A stretch of 32,592 nt of DNA from Clostridium sp. GTDB lineage: Bacteria > Bacillota > Clostridia > Clostridiales > Clostridiaceae. Every line of letters starts with the position of its first letter. Position 1 is the first letter of the stretch. The stretch spans positions 1 through 32,592 of the forward strand of contig NZ_JAPFDR010000035.1 of the NCBI RefSeq assembly GCF_026168755.1. The letters are read 5' to 3'. Below are positions 23,789-32,472 of this stretch, piece by piece. A program made the translations under genes and the position numbers. The notes under the pieces are model-generated. The model did no database searches, was not told where the DNA came from, and saw only the letters and a list, made by a program, of their open reading frames with translations.

Positions 23789-23901
23789 ATGCATTACATA
23801 ATAATTATGAATTTATTTAAATCTATAGGTAAAAGATAATAGATGAATATAAATGAATAATTTTACAGAAAATACTCTTATGATAAAGAGAGGTGGAACT
23901 A

Positions 23902-24930
23902 ATGAAAATAAAAATTACTACTCAGGAATTTGACAATATAATAAATAGTATTAAAGATAAGTATAAAGTTATTGCACCAGTATCTATACCTTATGCAGGG
24001 CAATATTCAGATACTGATGTAATTAGATATGAGGAAGTAAAAAGTATTAATGAAATTGAATTTAATCATAAGTCTCATTTTACGGCAAAAGAAGTGGTTA
24101 TGCCTGTTACAGAAACTTTATTTTATTATACAGAGGGAGAATATAAAATACCAACTATTGATGAAAGAAAAATGCTAGTATTTATGCGTTCTTGTGATGT
24201 CAATGGTTTGCATAGAATAGATAATGTTTATTTAAAAAATGGAAAAGAACCAGATTATTATTATAAGAGACTTAGAGATAAGGTTAAGATAGTGTTAATC
24301 GGATGTGAAAAAAGTTTTAGAAATTGTTTTTGTGTAAGTTTTGGTACTAATACAACTGAAGATTACTCATTAGGGGTAAAGGTTGATAAAGGTGATGTGT
24401 ATATAGAGATAAAAGATGATGAATTTAAAGAGATTTTTATAGGGGAAAAAACAGAGTTTAATATTGATTTTGTATCTTCTAATGATGTGAAAGTGACATT
24501 ACCAGAAAAACTAAACCCTTTAGAAGTAGCAGAGGCAGAATTATGGAGAGAGTATGACTATAGATGTATAGCTTGTGGAAGATGTAATCTTTCTTGTCCA
24601 ACATGTTCTTGTTACACAATGCAAGATATAGTAAGCAGAGAGAATACTAAATGCGGTGAAAGAAGGAGAGTTGGTGCATCATGCCAAATACCAGGGTTTT
24701 CTTTAATGGCTGGAGGTCATGATGTTAGAGTAAGAAATGGAGATAGAATGAGATATAGAACTATGCATAAGATGTATGATTACGGTAAAAGATTTGGACC
24801 ACAAATGTGTGTAGGGTGTGGAAGGTGTGATGATGTATGTCCTCAATATATATCACTATCAACTGCAATGAATAAGGTAACACAATTTGTAAAAAGTAAA
24901 CAAGGGGGGGGAATAAAATATGGTGAATGA
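23902..24930 (+). CDS. asrA: anaerobic sulfite reductase subunit A
   Basis: AsrA is the iron-sulfur electron-transfer subunit of the three-subunit siroheme sulfite reductase that makes sulfide without oxygen. The protein is 342 residues and contains two ferredoxin-type cysteine sets in its C-terminal third: CIACGRCNLSCPTCSC and CVGCGRCDDVCPQ. The middle has the family stretch VFMRSCDVNGLHRIDNVYL. The frame opens at GTG 23893, but AGAGAGG is placed for ATG 23902, giving the usual start. A run of eight Gs (24904-24911) lies seven codons before the stop. asrB starts inside the end of this gene (24920), so the two are translationally coupled. Confidence 0.95.
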   Translation: MKIKITTQEFDNIINSIKDKYKVIAPVSIPYAGQYSDTDVIRYEEVKSINEIEFNHKSHFTAKEVVMPVTETLFYYTEGEYKIPTIDERKMLVFMRSCDVNGLHRIDNVYLKNGKEPDYYYKRLRDKVKIVLIGCEKSFRNCFCVSFGTNTTEDYSLGVKVDKGDVYIEIKDDEFKEIFIGEKTEFNIDFVSSNDVKVTLPEKLNPLEVAEAELWREYDYRCIACGRCNLSCPTCSCYTMQDIVSRENTKCGERRRVGASCQIPGFSLMAGGHDVRVRNGDRMRYRTMHKMYDYGKRFGPQMCVGCGRCDDVCPQYISLSTAMNKVTQFVKSKQGGGIKYGE

Positions 24931-25714
24931 ATATATTCCTTATGAAGTTAAAATTTTAGACATTATTAAGCATACTGCTAAAGAATGGACTTTTAGAGTA
25001 GAGAGAAAGTGTGATGAAATAAATCCAGGTCAATTTTTTGAAATTTCTATACCTAAATACGGAGAATCACCAATATCAGTATCTGGATATAGTGATGAAT
25101 ATTTGGATTTTACTATTAGAGAAGTAGGAAAGGTTACTGAAGAGATATTTAAACTAAATATAGGAGATATTATAAGACTAAGAGGGCCATATGGTAATGG
25201 CTTTGAGTTAAAAAATTATATAGATAAAGAAATAATAATTGTATCGGGGGGAAGTGGATTAGCACCAGTTAGAGGAATATTAGAGTATTTTTATGAAAAT
25301 ATAGATAAATGTAAAGGTGTAACATTAATATGCGGATTTAGATCACCTGATGATATTTTATTTAAAGAAGATATAGAAAAGTGGAAATCTAAATTTAATG
25401 TTATATTAACTGTAGATAAAGGTAATGAAGAATATAAGGAAAAGGTAGGGCTTGTAACAAAATACGTACCAGAGATAAATATAAATGATAAAAATAATGT
25501 TTCAGTAGTAGTTGTCGGACCTCCTATGATGATGAAATTTACAATAATTGAATTTCAAAAGATAGGTATAAAAGATGATAATATGTGGGTTTCTTATGAA
25601 AGAAAAATGTGTTGTGGTCTTGGAAAATGCGGACATTGCAGAATGGATACAACTTATATATGTACTGATGGACCTGTATTTAATTATTCTTTTGGAAAAA
25701 CTTTATATGATTAG
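24920..25714 (+). CDS. asrB: anaerobic sulfite reductase subunit B
   Basis: AsrB passes electrons from NADH to the catalytic subunit. The 264-residue protein has the ferredoxin-reductase fold: a flavin-binding beta-barrel with GQFFEISIPKYGESPISVSG, a linking segment (LRGPYGNGF) and a pyridine-nucleotide domain with IIVSGGSGLAPVRGIL. The C-terminus has the cysteine motif CCGLGKCGHCRM plus a later Cys in YICTDGP, which should hold a [2Fe-2S] cluster as in dihydroorotate dehydrogenase electron-transfer subunits. The ATG overlaps asrA by 11 nt in a different frame. The only upstream ribosome site is the G-run. It ends 12 nt before asrC. Confidence 0.95.
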   Translation: MVNEYIPYEVKILDIIKHTAKEWTFRVERKCDEINPGQFFEISIPKYGESPISVSGYSDEYLDFTIREVGKVTEEIFKLNIGDIIRLRGPYGNGFELKNYIDKEIIIVSGGSGLAPVRGILEYFYENIDKCKGVTLICGFRSPDDILFKEDIEKWKSKFNVILTVDKGNEEYKEKVGLVTKYVPEININDKNNVSVVVVGPPMMMKFTIIEFQKIGIKDDNMWVSYERKMCCGLGKCGHCRMDTTYICTDGPVFNYSFGKTLYD

Positions 25715-25726
25715 GAGGGATAGGCC

Positions 25727-26710
25727 ATGGAGCTTTTACATGATTTAAATACTAGAAAGACAATGAAAAATGCTTTTAGAATAACTAAAAATAAATATAT
25801 TACTGCTGTAAGAATTAGAGTTCCTGGAGGATCAATTTATACAGATACATTAAGATTAGTTGCTGATTTAGCTGAAAAATATGGAGATGGAAGAGTTCAT
25901 ATTACAACAAGGCAAGGTTTTGAAGTATTAGGTATTCCAATGGAACGTATGGAAGAGGTAAATGAAGCACTACAACCTATTATTGATAATATGGGAACTA
26001 ATCAAAAGCATAAGGGTGCTGGATATCCTTCAGCTGGTACAAGAAATATAACTTCTTGTATAGGAAATAATATTTGTCCCAAAGCTCAATATAATACAAC
26101 AGAATTAGCAAGAAAAATTGAAGATATGGTTTATCCAGATGATTTACATGTGAAAATAGCAGCAACAGGATGTCCTAATGATTGTATAAAGGCTAGAATG
26201 CATGATATAGGAATAATCGGAATGTGTCTACCGGTTTATGATTCATATAGGTGCATATCATGCGGAGCTTGTGTTAAAAAATGCAAGCAAGTATCGACTA
26301 CAGCATTAAGTACAAAAAATTATAAAGTTATTAGAGATCCAAGCAAATGTATTGGATGCGGAGAATGTGTTCTAGCATGTCCTAATAACGCTTGGACTAG
26401 AAGTCCTAAAAAATATTTTAGAGTTGTTATTATGGGGAGAACTGGAAAAACAAATCCAAGAATTGCAGAAGATTTTATAAAATGGGCAGATGAAAATACT
26501 GTATTAAAAATTATAGATAATACTTATAAGTTTGTTAGGGAATATATAAATCCTGATGCGCCATATGGAAAAGAGCATATTGGATATATAGTGGATAGGG
26601 TTGGATATAAAGAATATAAAAAATGGGCACTTGATGGAATTGATTTACCTGAATTAGCAGAAGTAAGTGAAAATGTGAATTGGGCGGGAGTACATTATAT
26701 GAGAAAGTAA
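25727..26710 (+). CDS. asrC: anaerobic sulfite reductase subunit C (siroheme subunit)
   Basis: The catalytic subunit reduces sulfite to sulfide at a siroheme-[4Fe-4S] centre. The 327-residue protein starts with the nitrite/sulfite reductase ferredoxin-like half (RVHITTRQGFEVLGI). It then has the siroheme-cluster ligands CIGNNICPKAQ and ATGCPNDCIKA. An inserted ferredoxin domain follows, with CISCGACVKKCKQ and CIGCGECVLACPN for two more clusters. The length is normal for AsrC. GGAGGGAT precedes the ATG. Enzymes with this centre can also reduce nitrite, so the nitrate reductase genes that follow raise a possible second role. Confidence 0.96.
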   Translation: MELLHDLNTRKTMKNAFRITKNKYITAVRIRVPGGSIYTDTLRLVADLAEKYGDGRVHITTRQGFEVLGIPMERMEEVNEALQPIIDNMGTNQKHKGAGYPSAGTRNITSCIGNNICPKAQYNTTELARKIEDMVYPDDLHVKIAATGCPNDCIKARMHDIGIIGMCLPVYDSYRCISCGACVKKCKQVSTTALSTKNYKVIRDPSKCIGCGECVLACPNNAWTRSPKKYFRVVIMGRTGKTNPRIAEDFIKWADENTVLKIIDNTYKFVREYINPDAPYGKEHIGYIVDRVGYKEYKKWALDGIDLPELAEVSENVNWAGVHYMRK

Positions 26711-26794
26711 AATCATATTTGCATATAAGTAAAAGTTAATAAGGTTATAAGAGTTTTACGAAAATTAGAATTAATTAAATAAGGAGTGATTTCA

Positions 26795-28873
26795 TTGAAG
26801 GTTATAAGATCTACTTGTAATTATTGTTCTATAGCATGTAATTTAGATTTTCATGTTGAAGATGATGGGTTTATTAAGAGAGTAGTACCTACTGTTGATT
26901 ATCCTGTTAATAAGGGGTTTTGTTGTGTAAAGGGATTAAATTTAGATAAGCAAAATACTGAACATGAAAATCCTGTATTACCACTTGTAAAAGATGAAAA
27001 TGGAGAATTAAAACAAATTCAATGGCAAGAGGCATTTGATTTGTTTGCTAAGAGAGTAACTGAAATACAAGAGAAATATGGTAAAGAAAGTTTTGCATTT
27101 TTAAGTACAGGGCAATTAGCTACAGAGGAAATGGCCTTGGCAGGACATATAGGAAGAACATTTTTAGGAGGAAATGGAGATGGAAATACAAGGCTTTGTA
27201 TGGCTACATCGGTAGTTGCATATAAGCAAAGCTTTGGATTTGATGCTCCACCATATACTTTTAATGATTTAGAACATTCAGATGTAATTATATTTATTGG
27301 ATGTAATCCTGTAGTAGCACATCCAATTCTTTGGGGAAAAACTAAAAATAATAAAGATTGTATAAAGATTGCAATAGATCCAAGAAGAACAGAAACAGTA
27401 ACTAATTGTGATATGTGGATAGATATAAAGCCAAAATCAGATTTAACGCTTCTATATACATTAGCTAATGTTCTTATTGAAAAAGGGTGGATTGATAATG
27501 AGTATATTGAGAAGTATACAGAGGATTTTGAGGGTTTTAAAGAACATGTGAAAAAATATACATTAGAGGATGTTGAAGAAAAAACAGGGATATCAAAAGT
27601 TAGAGTCTTAGAACTAGCAGAAATAATACATAATGGAAAAAGAGTATCATTGTGGTGGACTATGGGAGTAAATCAAAGCTACCAAGCAGTAAGAACAGCA
27701 CAAGCAATTATAAATATAGCTTTAATGACAGGCAATATAGGTAGGCTTGGAACAGGAGCAAATTCTATAACTGGTCAATGTAATGCTATGGGTTCTAGAC
27801 TTTTTAGTAATACTACAGGGCTTTATGGTGGAGGAGAGTATGATAATGAAGCAAGAAGAAAAGTTGTTGCTGAAGCTTTAGATATAGATCCTGAAATGTT
27901 ACCTAAGAAGCCTACCTTACCATACAATGTTATAATAGAAAAAATAAACTCTGGTGAGATAAAAGCTTTATGGGTAGTGGCAACTAACCCTATAGTTTCT
28001 TGGATAAATAATTTAGAGTTTAAAAAGGCAGCTGAAAAATTAGAGTTTTTAGTTGTAGAAGATATTTACTCTGATACTGAAACAGCGAGATATTGTGATT
28101 TATTATTACCTTCAGCCAATGGATTAAAGAAAGAAGGTGTATTAATAAATACAGAAAGAAGATTATCAAAGCTTGATCCAGTATTAGAAAAGAAGGAGAA
28201 TGAATTAACAGATTATGATATTATGTTGGGAATAGGTAAGGCTTTAGGAATGGGAAAATTATTAGATAAGTGGAAAACACCAAGAGATGCTTTTGAAGCA
28301 TTAAAAGCATGTACCAAAGGAATGCCTTGTGATATTACTGGTGTAGATTATGATATGTTAAAGGATTCAAGAGGAGTACAATGGCCATTTAGAGCTGGTG
28401 AAAAATTAGAAGAAGATGAAAGAAGACTATTTGAAGATAATAAGTACTATACACCAAGTGGTAAGGCAAAGTTTATTTATGAAGATGTAGCACCAGTTCC
28501 TTATGAACAATCAGAGGAATATCCATACTTGTTTAATACTGGAAGAGGTACTGTTGGTCAATGGCATACACAAACAAGAACTAGAGAGATACCAGATGTT
28601 TTTTCTATAGTTCCTCATGAAGGATATGTAAATATAAATACTGATTTAGCTTATGAATTAGGAATAAAAGATAATGAAACAATTAAAATAACATCACCAA
28701 ATGGTGTAAGTAATAATTTCCTTGTTAAACTAAGTAGAACTGTTAAAAAAGATCAAATATATGCACCAATGCATTATATAGAAGCAAATTCACTATTACC
28801 ATCTATATTTGACACATATTCAAAAGAACCTAATTTTAAATATGTACCAGTAAAAATAGAAAAGATTGATTAG
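26795..28873 (+). CDS. narB: nitrate reductase catalytic subunit, NarB/NasA type (molybdopterin)
   Basis: A molybdopterin oxidoreductase of 692 residues. The frame opens at GTG 26786, but AAGGAG (26781-26786) lies 8 nt before TTG 26795, taken as the start. The N-terminal [4Fe-4S] set is CNYCSIAC plus a later Cys in GFCCVKG. The segment NTRLCMATSVVAYKQ carries the Mo-binding Cys in the R-L-C-M context typical of assimilatory/periplasmic-type nitrate reductases. Formate dehydrogenase H has a different Cys/Sec context there. No twin-arginine signal is present, so the enzyme is cytoplasmic. It is followed by a ferredoxin and an NADH oxidoreductase gene, as in the ferredoxin-linked nitrate reductase of C. 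perfringens. Another substrate cannot be fully excluded. Confidence 0.85.
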   Translation: MKVIRSTCNYCSIACNLDFHVEDDGFIKRVVPTVDYPVNKGFCCVKGLNLDKQNTEHENPVLPLVKDENGELKQIQWQEAFDLFAKRVTEIQEKYGKESFAFLSTGQLATEEMALAGHIGRTFLGGNGDGNTRLCMATSVVAYKQSFGFDAPPYTFNDLEHSDVIIFIGCNPVVAHPILWGKTKNNKDCIKIAIDPRRTETVTNCDMWIDIKPKSDLTLLYTLANVLIEKGWIDNEYIEKYTEDFEGFKEHVKKYTLEDVEEKTGISKVRVLELAEIIHNGKRVSLWWTMGVNQSYQAVRTAQAIINIALMTGNIGRLGTGANSITGQCNAMGSRLFSNTTGLYGGGEYDNEARRKVVAEALDIDPEMLPKKPTLPYNVIIEKINSGEIKALWVVATNPIVSWINNLEFKKAAEKLEFLVVEDIYSDTETARYCDLLLPSANGLKKEGVLINTERRLSKLDPVLEKKENELTDYDIMLGIGKALGMGKLLDKWKTPRDAFEALKACTKGMPCDITGVDYDMLKDSRGVQWPFRAGEKLEEDERRLFEDNKYYTPSGKAKFIYEDVAPVPYEQSEEYPYLFNTGRGTVGQWHTQTRTREIPDVFSIVPHEGYVNINTDLAYELGIKDNETIKITSPNGVSNNFLVKLSRTVKKDQIYAPMHYIEANSLLPSIFDTYSKEPNFKYVPVKIEKID

Positions 28874-28882
28874 GAGATAGCT

Positions 28883-29296
28883 ATGAAAAGAATAAAAATA
28901 GATAGAAATAAATGTATTGGGTGTTTAACATGTACTACTGCATGTAAGGTATCTCATGGTTCAAGGGATACAAGAGGAAGAATTGTTATTAATAGTGAAG
29001 GAAATTTTGCACCAATTTATTGTAGACATTGCACTAGACCGGAATGTGTTTACGCATGTCCAACTGGAGCTATGAGAAAAGATGATGAAAGTAAATATGT
29101 TATTTATGATAAAAGTAGGTGTGCAACTTGTTATATGTGTATAATGGCATGTCCATATGGGGTTCTGAAAATGGATTATCAAACAAATAGGGAAGTAATG
29201 AAGTGTGATATGTGTATGTCAACAGAACAAAATTTTCCTCAATGTGTAGATAAATGTCCAATGAATGCATTAACTTTAGAGGAGGTAGATGAATAA
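28883..29296 (+). CDS. four-cluster ferredoxin, nitrate reductase electron-transfer subunit
   Basis: A 137-residue polyferredoxin with 16 cysteines in four groups: CIGCLTCTTAC, CRHCTRPECVYAC, CATCYMCIMAC and a last group CDMC with CVDKC. This is the pattern of HycB/DmsB/FdhB-type subunits that carry four [4Fe-4S] clusters and pass electrons to a molybdopterin subunit. It lies 10 nt after the catalytic gene (AGGAGATAG as ribosome site). Its TAA overlaps the ATG of the next gene (TAATG at 29294-29298), so the three genes are translationally linked. Confidence 0.92.
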   Translation: MKRIKIDRNKCIGCLTCTTACKVSHGSRDTRGRIVINSEGNFAPIYCRHCTRPECVYACPTGAMRKDDESKYVIYDKSRCATCYMCIMACPYGVLKMDYQTNREVMKCDMCMSTEQNFPQCVDKCPMNALTLEEVDE

Positions 29297-30519
29297 TGGG
29301 ATATGTTATAGTAGGAGCATCTGCATCTGGAATTAATGCAGCTAAAACTTTACGTGAAAATGATAAAAATGCAGAAATAATATTAGTATCTAAGGATGAA
29401 TATGTTTATTCAAGATGCATACTTCATCATTTTTTAGATGGAAGAAGAGAAATTGAAGCTTTAGATTTTACTCCAAATAATTTTTTTGAAATGTATAAGA
29501 TAAAGTGGATAAAAGGAGTAGAAGTAGTAGGAATAGATATTAAGGAAAAAAGACTAAAATTATCAAATAATGAGGATTTAGGTTATGATAAAGTTTTATT
29601 AGCAGCAGGATCATCATCATTTTTACCACCAATAGAAAATTTAAGAACAGCTAACAATGTAATAGGGCTTAGAAATTTAGATGATGCTATTAAGATTAAA
29701 GAAGAAGCTAAGAAAGTTAAGAATATTGCTATCCTAGGTGCAGGATTAGTTGGGGTAGATGCTTTAGCAGGCCTTTTAGATTATGATGTAAATATAACAT
29801 TAATTGAAATGGGGGATAGAATATTACCACTTCAATTAGATAATTATGCAGCAAATGTGTATCAAGAAAGATTAAAAGAAGAAGGTGTGAACTTTAAGTT
29901 TGGAGTAAAAGCTGAAAAAGTTATAGTAGATGATAATAATAATCCAATTTCCATAAAATTAAATACAGGGGAAGAAGTACCTTGTGAATTAATAATTGCA
30001 TGTACTGGTGTTAGATCTAATATAGGATTTTTAAAAGATAGTGGTATAGAGTGTGATAAGTTTGGGCTTATAATTAATACAAAAGGTGAAACTAATATAA
30101 AGGATGTTTATGGTGCAGGAGATATAACAGGAAGAAACCCAATATGGCCAACAGCTGTTAAGGAAGGAATTATTGCAGCTAATAATATGATTGGTAAGGA
30201 AATTTATATGAATGACTTTTTTGGAAGTAAAAATACAATGAATTTCTGTGGAGTGGCTACAATGTCTTTAGGAATGGTAAATAAACCAGATGATAGCTAT
30301 AAGGAAGAAACTCAGATAAAAGGAAAGGATTATAAAAAGATAATTCATAAAGATGGAATAATATATGGAGCTATAGTTCAAGGTGATTTATCTTATGTTG
30401 GAGTACTAACACAACTTATAAAGGAGAACATTGATATAAGAAAAGTTAAGAAGCCACTTTTTGATATAGATTATTCTGATTTCTTTAATGAAAAAGAAAA
30501 TTTAGAGTTTGTATATTAA
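29296..30519 (+). CDS. FAD-dependent NAD(P)H oxidoreductase, nitrate reductase-linked
   Basis: A 407-residue pyridine nucleotide-disulfide-type oxidoreductase without a redox disulfide. FAD binding starts at YVIVGASASGINAAKTL. The second nucleotide motif is IAILGAGLVGVDALAGL (about 148-164), and the flavin-closing motif VYGAGDIT is near 275. It resembles the flavin domain of NADH-dependent nitrite reductases and rubredoxin reductases. In the context of the two preceding genes it probably feeds NADH electrons to the four-cluster ferredoxin. It is the last gene of the transcript; a hairpin with T7 follows at 30553-30626. Confidence 0.88.
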   Translation: MGYVIVGASASGINAAKTLRENDKNAEIILVSKDEYVYSRCILHHFLDGRREIEALDFTPNNFFEMYKIKWIKGVEVVGIDIKEKRLKLSNNEDLGYDKVLLAAGSSSFLPPIENLRTANNVIGLRNLDDAIKIKEEAKKVKNIAILGAGLVGVDALAGLLDYDVNITLIEMGDRILPLQLDNYAANVYQERLKEEGVNFKFGVKAEKVIVDDNNNPISIKLNTGEEVPCELIIACTGVRSNIGFLKDSGIECDKFGLIINTKGETNIKDVYGAGDITGRNPIWPTAVKEGIIAANNMIGKEIYMNDFFGSKNTMNFCGVATMSLGMVNKPDDSYKEETQIKGKDYKKIIHKDGIIYGAIVQGDLSYVGVLTQLIKENIDIRKVKKPLFDIDYSDFFNEKENLEFVY

Positions 30520-30552
30520 AAGTAAAGATAAAGGGATATTATAAATTAAAAT

Positions 30553-30626
30553 AAATAAGTAGATATTTATATGTATAGCTTATATAAAGATAGGCAAAAT
30601 TCAATAATAATCTACTTATTTTTTTA
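30553..30626 (+). terminator. terminator of the asr-nar block
   Basis: AAATAAGTAGAT (30553-30564) pairs perfectly with ATCTACTTATTT (30610-30621), followed by Ts to 30625. The 45-nt loop can itself fold. It is the only terminator between asrA and the CDF gene, so asrABC and the nar genes may share a transcript, although a separate promoter in 26711-26790 is possible. Confidence 0.75.
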
Positions 30627-30640
30627 TTATTATTAATTAA

Positions 30641-30729
30641 ATTCATTATCAAATGATATTGCTGATAATGAATGGAATTACGTACATATATAAAGAGATA
30701 ACATATAATATAATTATCAAATGATAATT
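30641..30729 (+). promoter_or_regulatory. promoter with paired palindromic operators before the CDF gene
   Basis: The 13-mer TTATCAAATGATA occurs twice, at 30646-30658 and 30714-30726. The second copy lies in a perfect palindrome, AATTATCA-AA-TGATAATT (30712-30729). The first lies at the left of a wider inverted repeat, ATTCATTATCA (30641-30651) with TGATAATGAAT (30663-30673), which resembles Fur-family boxes. A TATAAT (30704-30709) sits between, so the right palindrome would cover the transcription start and reach the ribosome site. This is the layout of a repressor-controlled, probably metal-responsive promoter; the regulator is not identified. Confidence 0.7.
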
Positions 30730-30743
30730 GGAGGTGTATTATA

Positions 30744-31613
30744 GTGAATAGATATGACGAATCTAATAAAGTAACAATAATATCTATTTTACTTAATATA
30801 GGATTAACTATACTAAAAATATTATCAGGTATTTTAGGTAACTCTGCAGCTATAATAGCCGATGGAGTACATTCAGCATCAGATATAATTACTTCTGTTG
30901 GAGTTCTTATAGGAAATAAGATTTCTAGAAAGCCAAGAGATGATGAACATCAATATGGACATGAAAAGGCAGAGGGTTTAATTTCTTTTACTTTAGCAAC
31001 TGTACTTATAGGTATTTCTTTTAAAATAGGATATGATGGATTTAAAGAGTTAATTAATGTAAATAATATATTAGTACCTAATGCGTTGCCATTAATTGTA
31101 GCTTTAATATCAATAGCAGTTAAGGAATACCAATATCAAATTACGATTAGAGTAGCTAAAAGAATTAATTCATCATCATTAAAGGCCGATGCTTGGCACC
31201 ATAGATCGGATGCGCTTTCATCTATAGCAGCGTTTATTGGAATTGGAGGTGCAATGCTTGGATTAAAGATATTAGATCCCATAGCATCAATTATAGTAGC
31301 TATAATTGTTGTAAAGGTTGGAATTGATATATTAAAATCAGCCTGTAATGAACTGATGGATAGTTCAATAAGTAAACAAGATATTAGTACAATTAAATCA
31401 TTAGTAGATAGTGATGAAAAAATATATGGAATAAAAGATTTTAAATCTAGAAAGTATGGATCTGTTGCATACATTGATATGAGTATTTTTATTGATAAAA
31501 GCAAAACATTAGAAGAAGCTCATGAGATTGCAGATAATTTAGAGCATACTATAATTTCTGGTTTAAGCTATATTAAAGAAATAAATATTCATACGGAACC
31601 ATATAAGAACTAA
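30744..31613 (+). CDS. cation diffusion facilitator (CDF) metal exporter
   Basis: A 289-residue membrane protein with the six-helix CDF core and a cytoplasmic ferredoxin-like C-terminal domain (about 205-289). The metal site of helix 2 is HSASD (H43, D47) and that of helix 5 is HHRSD (H151, D155), giving an HD-HD site. The stretch KPRDDEHQYGHEKAEGL after helix 2 is the family's conserved loop. It exports divalent metal in exchange for protons. Sequence style resembles bacillary MneP-type manganese exporters, but Zn, Fe or Co are possible. The start is GTG 30744, 7 nt after GGAGGTG. Palindromic operators precede it. Confidence 0.92.
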   Translation: MNRYDESNKVTIISILLNIGLTILKILSGILGNSAAIIADGVHSASDIITSVGVLIGNKISRKPRDDEHQYGHEKAEGLISFTLATVLIGISFKIGYDGFKELINVNNILVPNALPLIVALISIAVKEYQYQITIRVAKRINSSSLKADAWHHRSDALSSIAAFIGIGGAMLGLKILDPIASIIVAIIVVKVGIDILKSACNELMDSSISKQDISTIKSLVDSDEKIYGIKDFKSRKYGSVAYIDMSIFIDKSKTLEEAHEIADNLEHTIISGLSYIKEINIHTEPYKN

Positions 31614-31627
31614 TGGGAGTTCATAAA

Positions 31628-31657
31628 TAAAGTCGGATTTATCCGACTTATTTGTTT
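31628..31657 (+). terminator. terminator after the CDF gene
   Basis: AAGTCGGAT (31630-31638), TT, ATCCGACTT (31641-31649), then ATTTGTTT. A compact GC-containing stem with an imperfect U-tract, directly after the CDF stop. Confidence 0.85.
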
Positions 31658-31743
31658 GAATTTATAATGTATTATAAGTATAATAATTATTATTTTATAA
31701 TATTTTTATAATTTATTATAAAGATAACACGAGATTAATTAAA

Positions 31744-32472
31744 ATGAGAGGACAAAGTTTTTATATGAGAATAAACAAATATTTTAGTAATTTAGGAATT
31801 TGTTCTAGAAGGGAAACTAATAGATTAATTGAAGAAAAGAGAGTTATTGTAAATGGTGTTCTATGTGAGCCAGGACAGTGGGTAGAAGAATATGATGAAA
31901 TATTATTGGACGGAGAAAGAGTACAAGCAAAAGAAAGAATATATATAGCTTTAAATAAACCGGTAGGGGTAACTTGTACAGCAGCTGAAAATGTTAAGGA
32001 TAATATAATAAGCTATATGAATTATGGTCAATATATATTTCCAGTTGGAAGATTAGATAAGGAATCACAGGGATTAATAATAATGACGAATGATGGAGTT
32101 TTATCAAATAAAATATTAGAAGCTGATAATCTTCATGAAAAAGAATATATAGTTACAGTAGATAAAATAATAAATGATGATTTTATTAATAAAATGTCAA
32201 ACGGAGTAGACATAGGTGATGTTATAACGAGAAAATGCAGAGTTAATAAAATAGATGATAATACTTTTAATATAGTTTTAACTCAAGGACTTAATAAACA
32301 AATAAGAAGAATGACTAAAGCCTTTGGATATACTGTAATAAAATTAGAACGAATTAGGATAATGAATATAAAAATAGATGATATACCATATGGAGAGTGG
32401 AGAAAACTTACTTCTGAAGAATTAGAAAAATTAAAAGAATTAGCATTATATAATCGAGTAGGAGGTAGATAA
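31744..32472 (+). CDS. rluF: 23S rRNA pseudouridine synthase, RluF type, 3' end altered by intron
   Basis: This enzyme converts a uridine of rRNA to pseudouridine. The 242-residue protein has an N-terminal S4 RNA-binding domain (RINKYFSNLGICSRRETNRL) and the RsuA/RluB/E/F catalytic domain with VGRLDKESQGLI, catalytic D105. The motif GLNKQIRRMTKAFGY and the ending IPYGEWRKLTSEELEKL fit RluF. The start could be ATG 31744 or ATG 31765, which gives the more usual first residues MRINKY; AGAGGA at 31747 is far from the second. The last codons after Y236 (NRVGGR and the TAA) are supplied by the 3' end of a group II intron inserted antisense, so the native C-terminus is lost. The catalytic domain is intact. 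Confidence 0.9.
   Translation: MRGQSFYMRINKYFSNLGICSRRETNRLIEEKRVIVNGVLCEPGQWVEEYDEILLDGERVQAKERIYIALNKPVGVTCTAAENVKDNIISYMNYGQYIFPVGRLDKESQGLIIMTNDGVLSNKILEADNLHEKEYIVTVDKIINDDFINKMSNGVDIGDVITRKCRVNKIDDNTFNIVLTQGLNKQIRRMTKAFGYTVIKLERIRIMNIKIDDIPYGEWRKLTSEELEKLKELALYNRVGGR

Larger units (their letters stand above)
23499..23901. other. intergenic stretch between rplT and asrA
   Basis: It contains the rplT terminator, a possible 38-codon ORF and its hairpin terminator. From 23790 to 23888 there is AT-rich DNA that must hold the asrABC promoter, though no confident -35/-10 pair or named operator was found in it. AAAGAGAGG just before 23902 is the asrA ribosome site. Confidence 0.5.

Noticed and set aside
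24904..24911. G-run slippage creating an AsrA-AsrB fusion protein
   Set aside because: Both shifted frames meet a stop (TAA at 24914 or TGA at 24924) before entering the asrB reading frame productively.
26795..28873. Formate dehydrogenase H (FdhF)
   Set aside because: The Mo-ligand region reads NTRLCMATS, the nitrate reductase context, and the downstream ferredoxin and NADH oxidoreductase match the clostridial nitrate reductase gene set. No TGA selenocysteine codon is in the frame.
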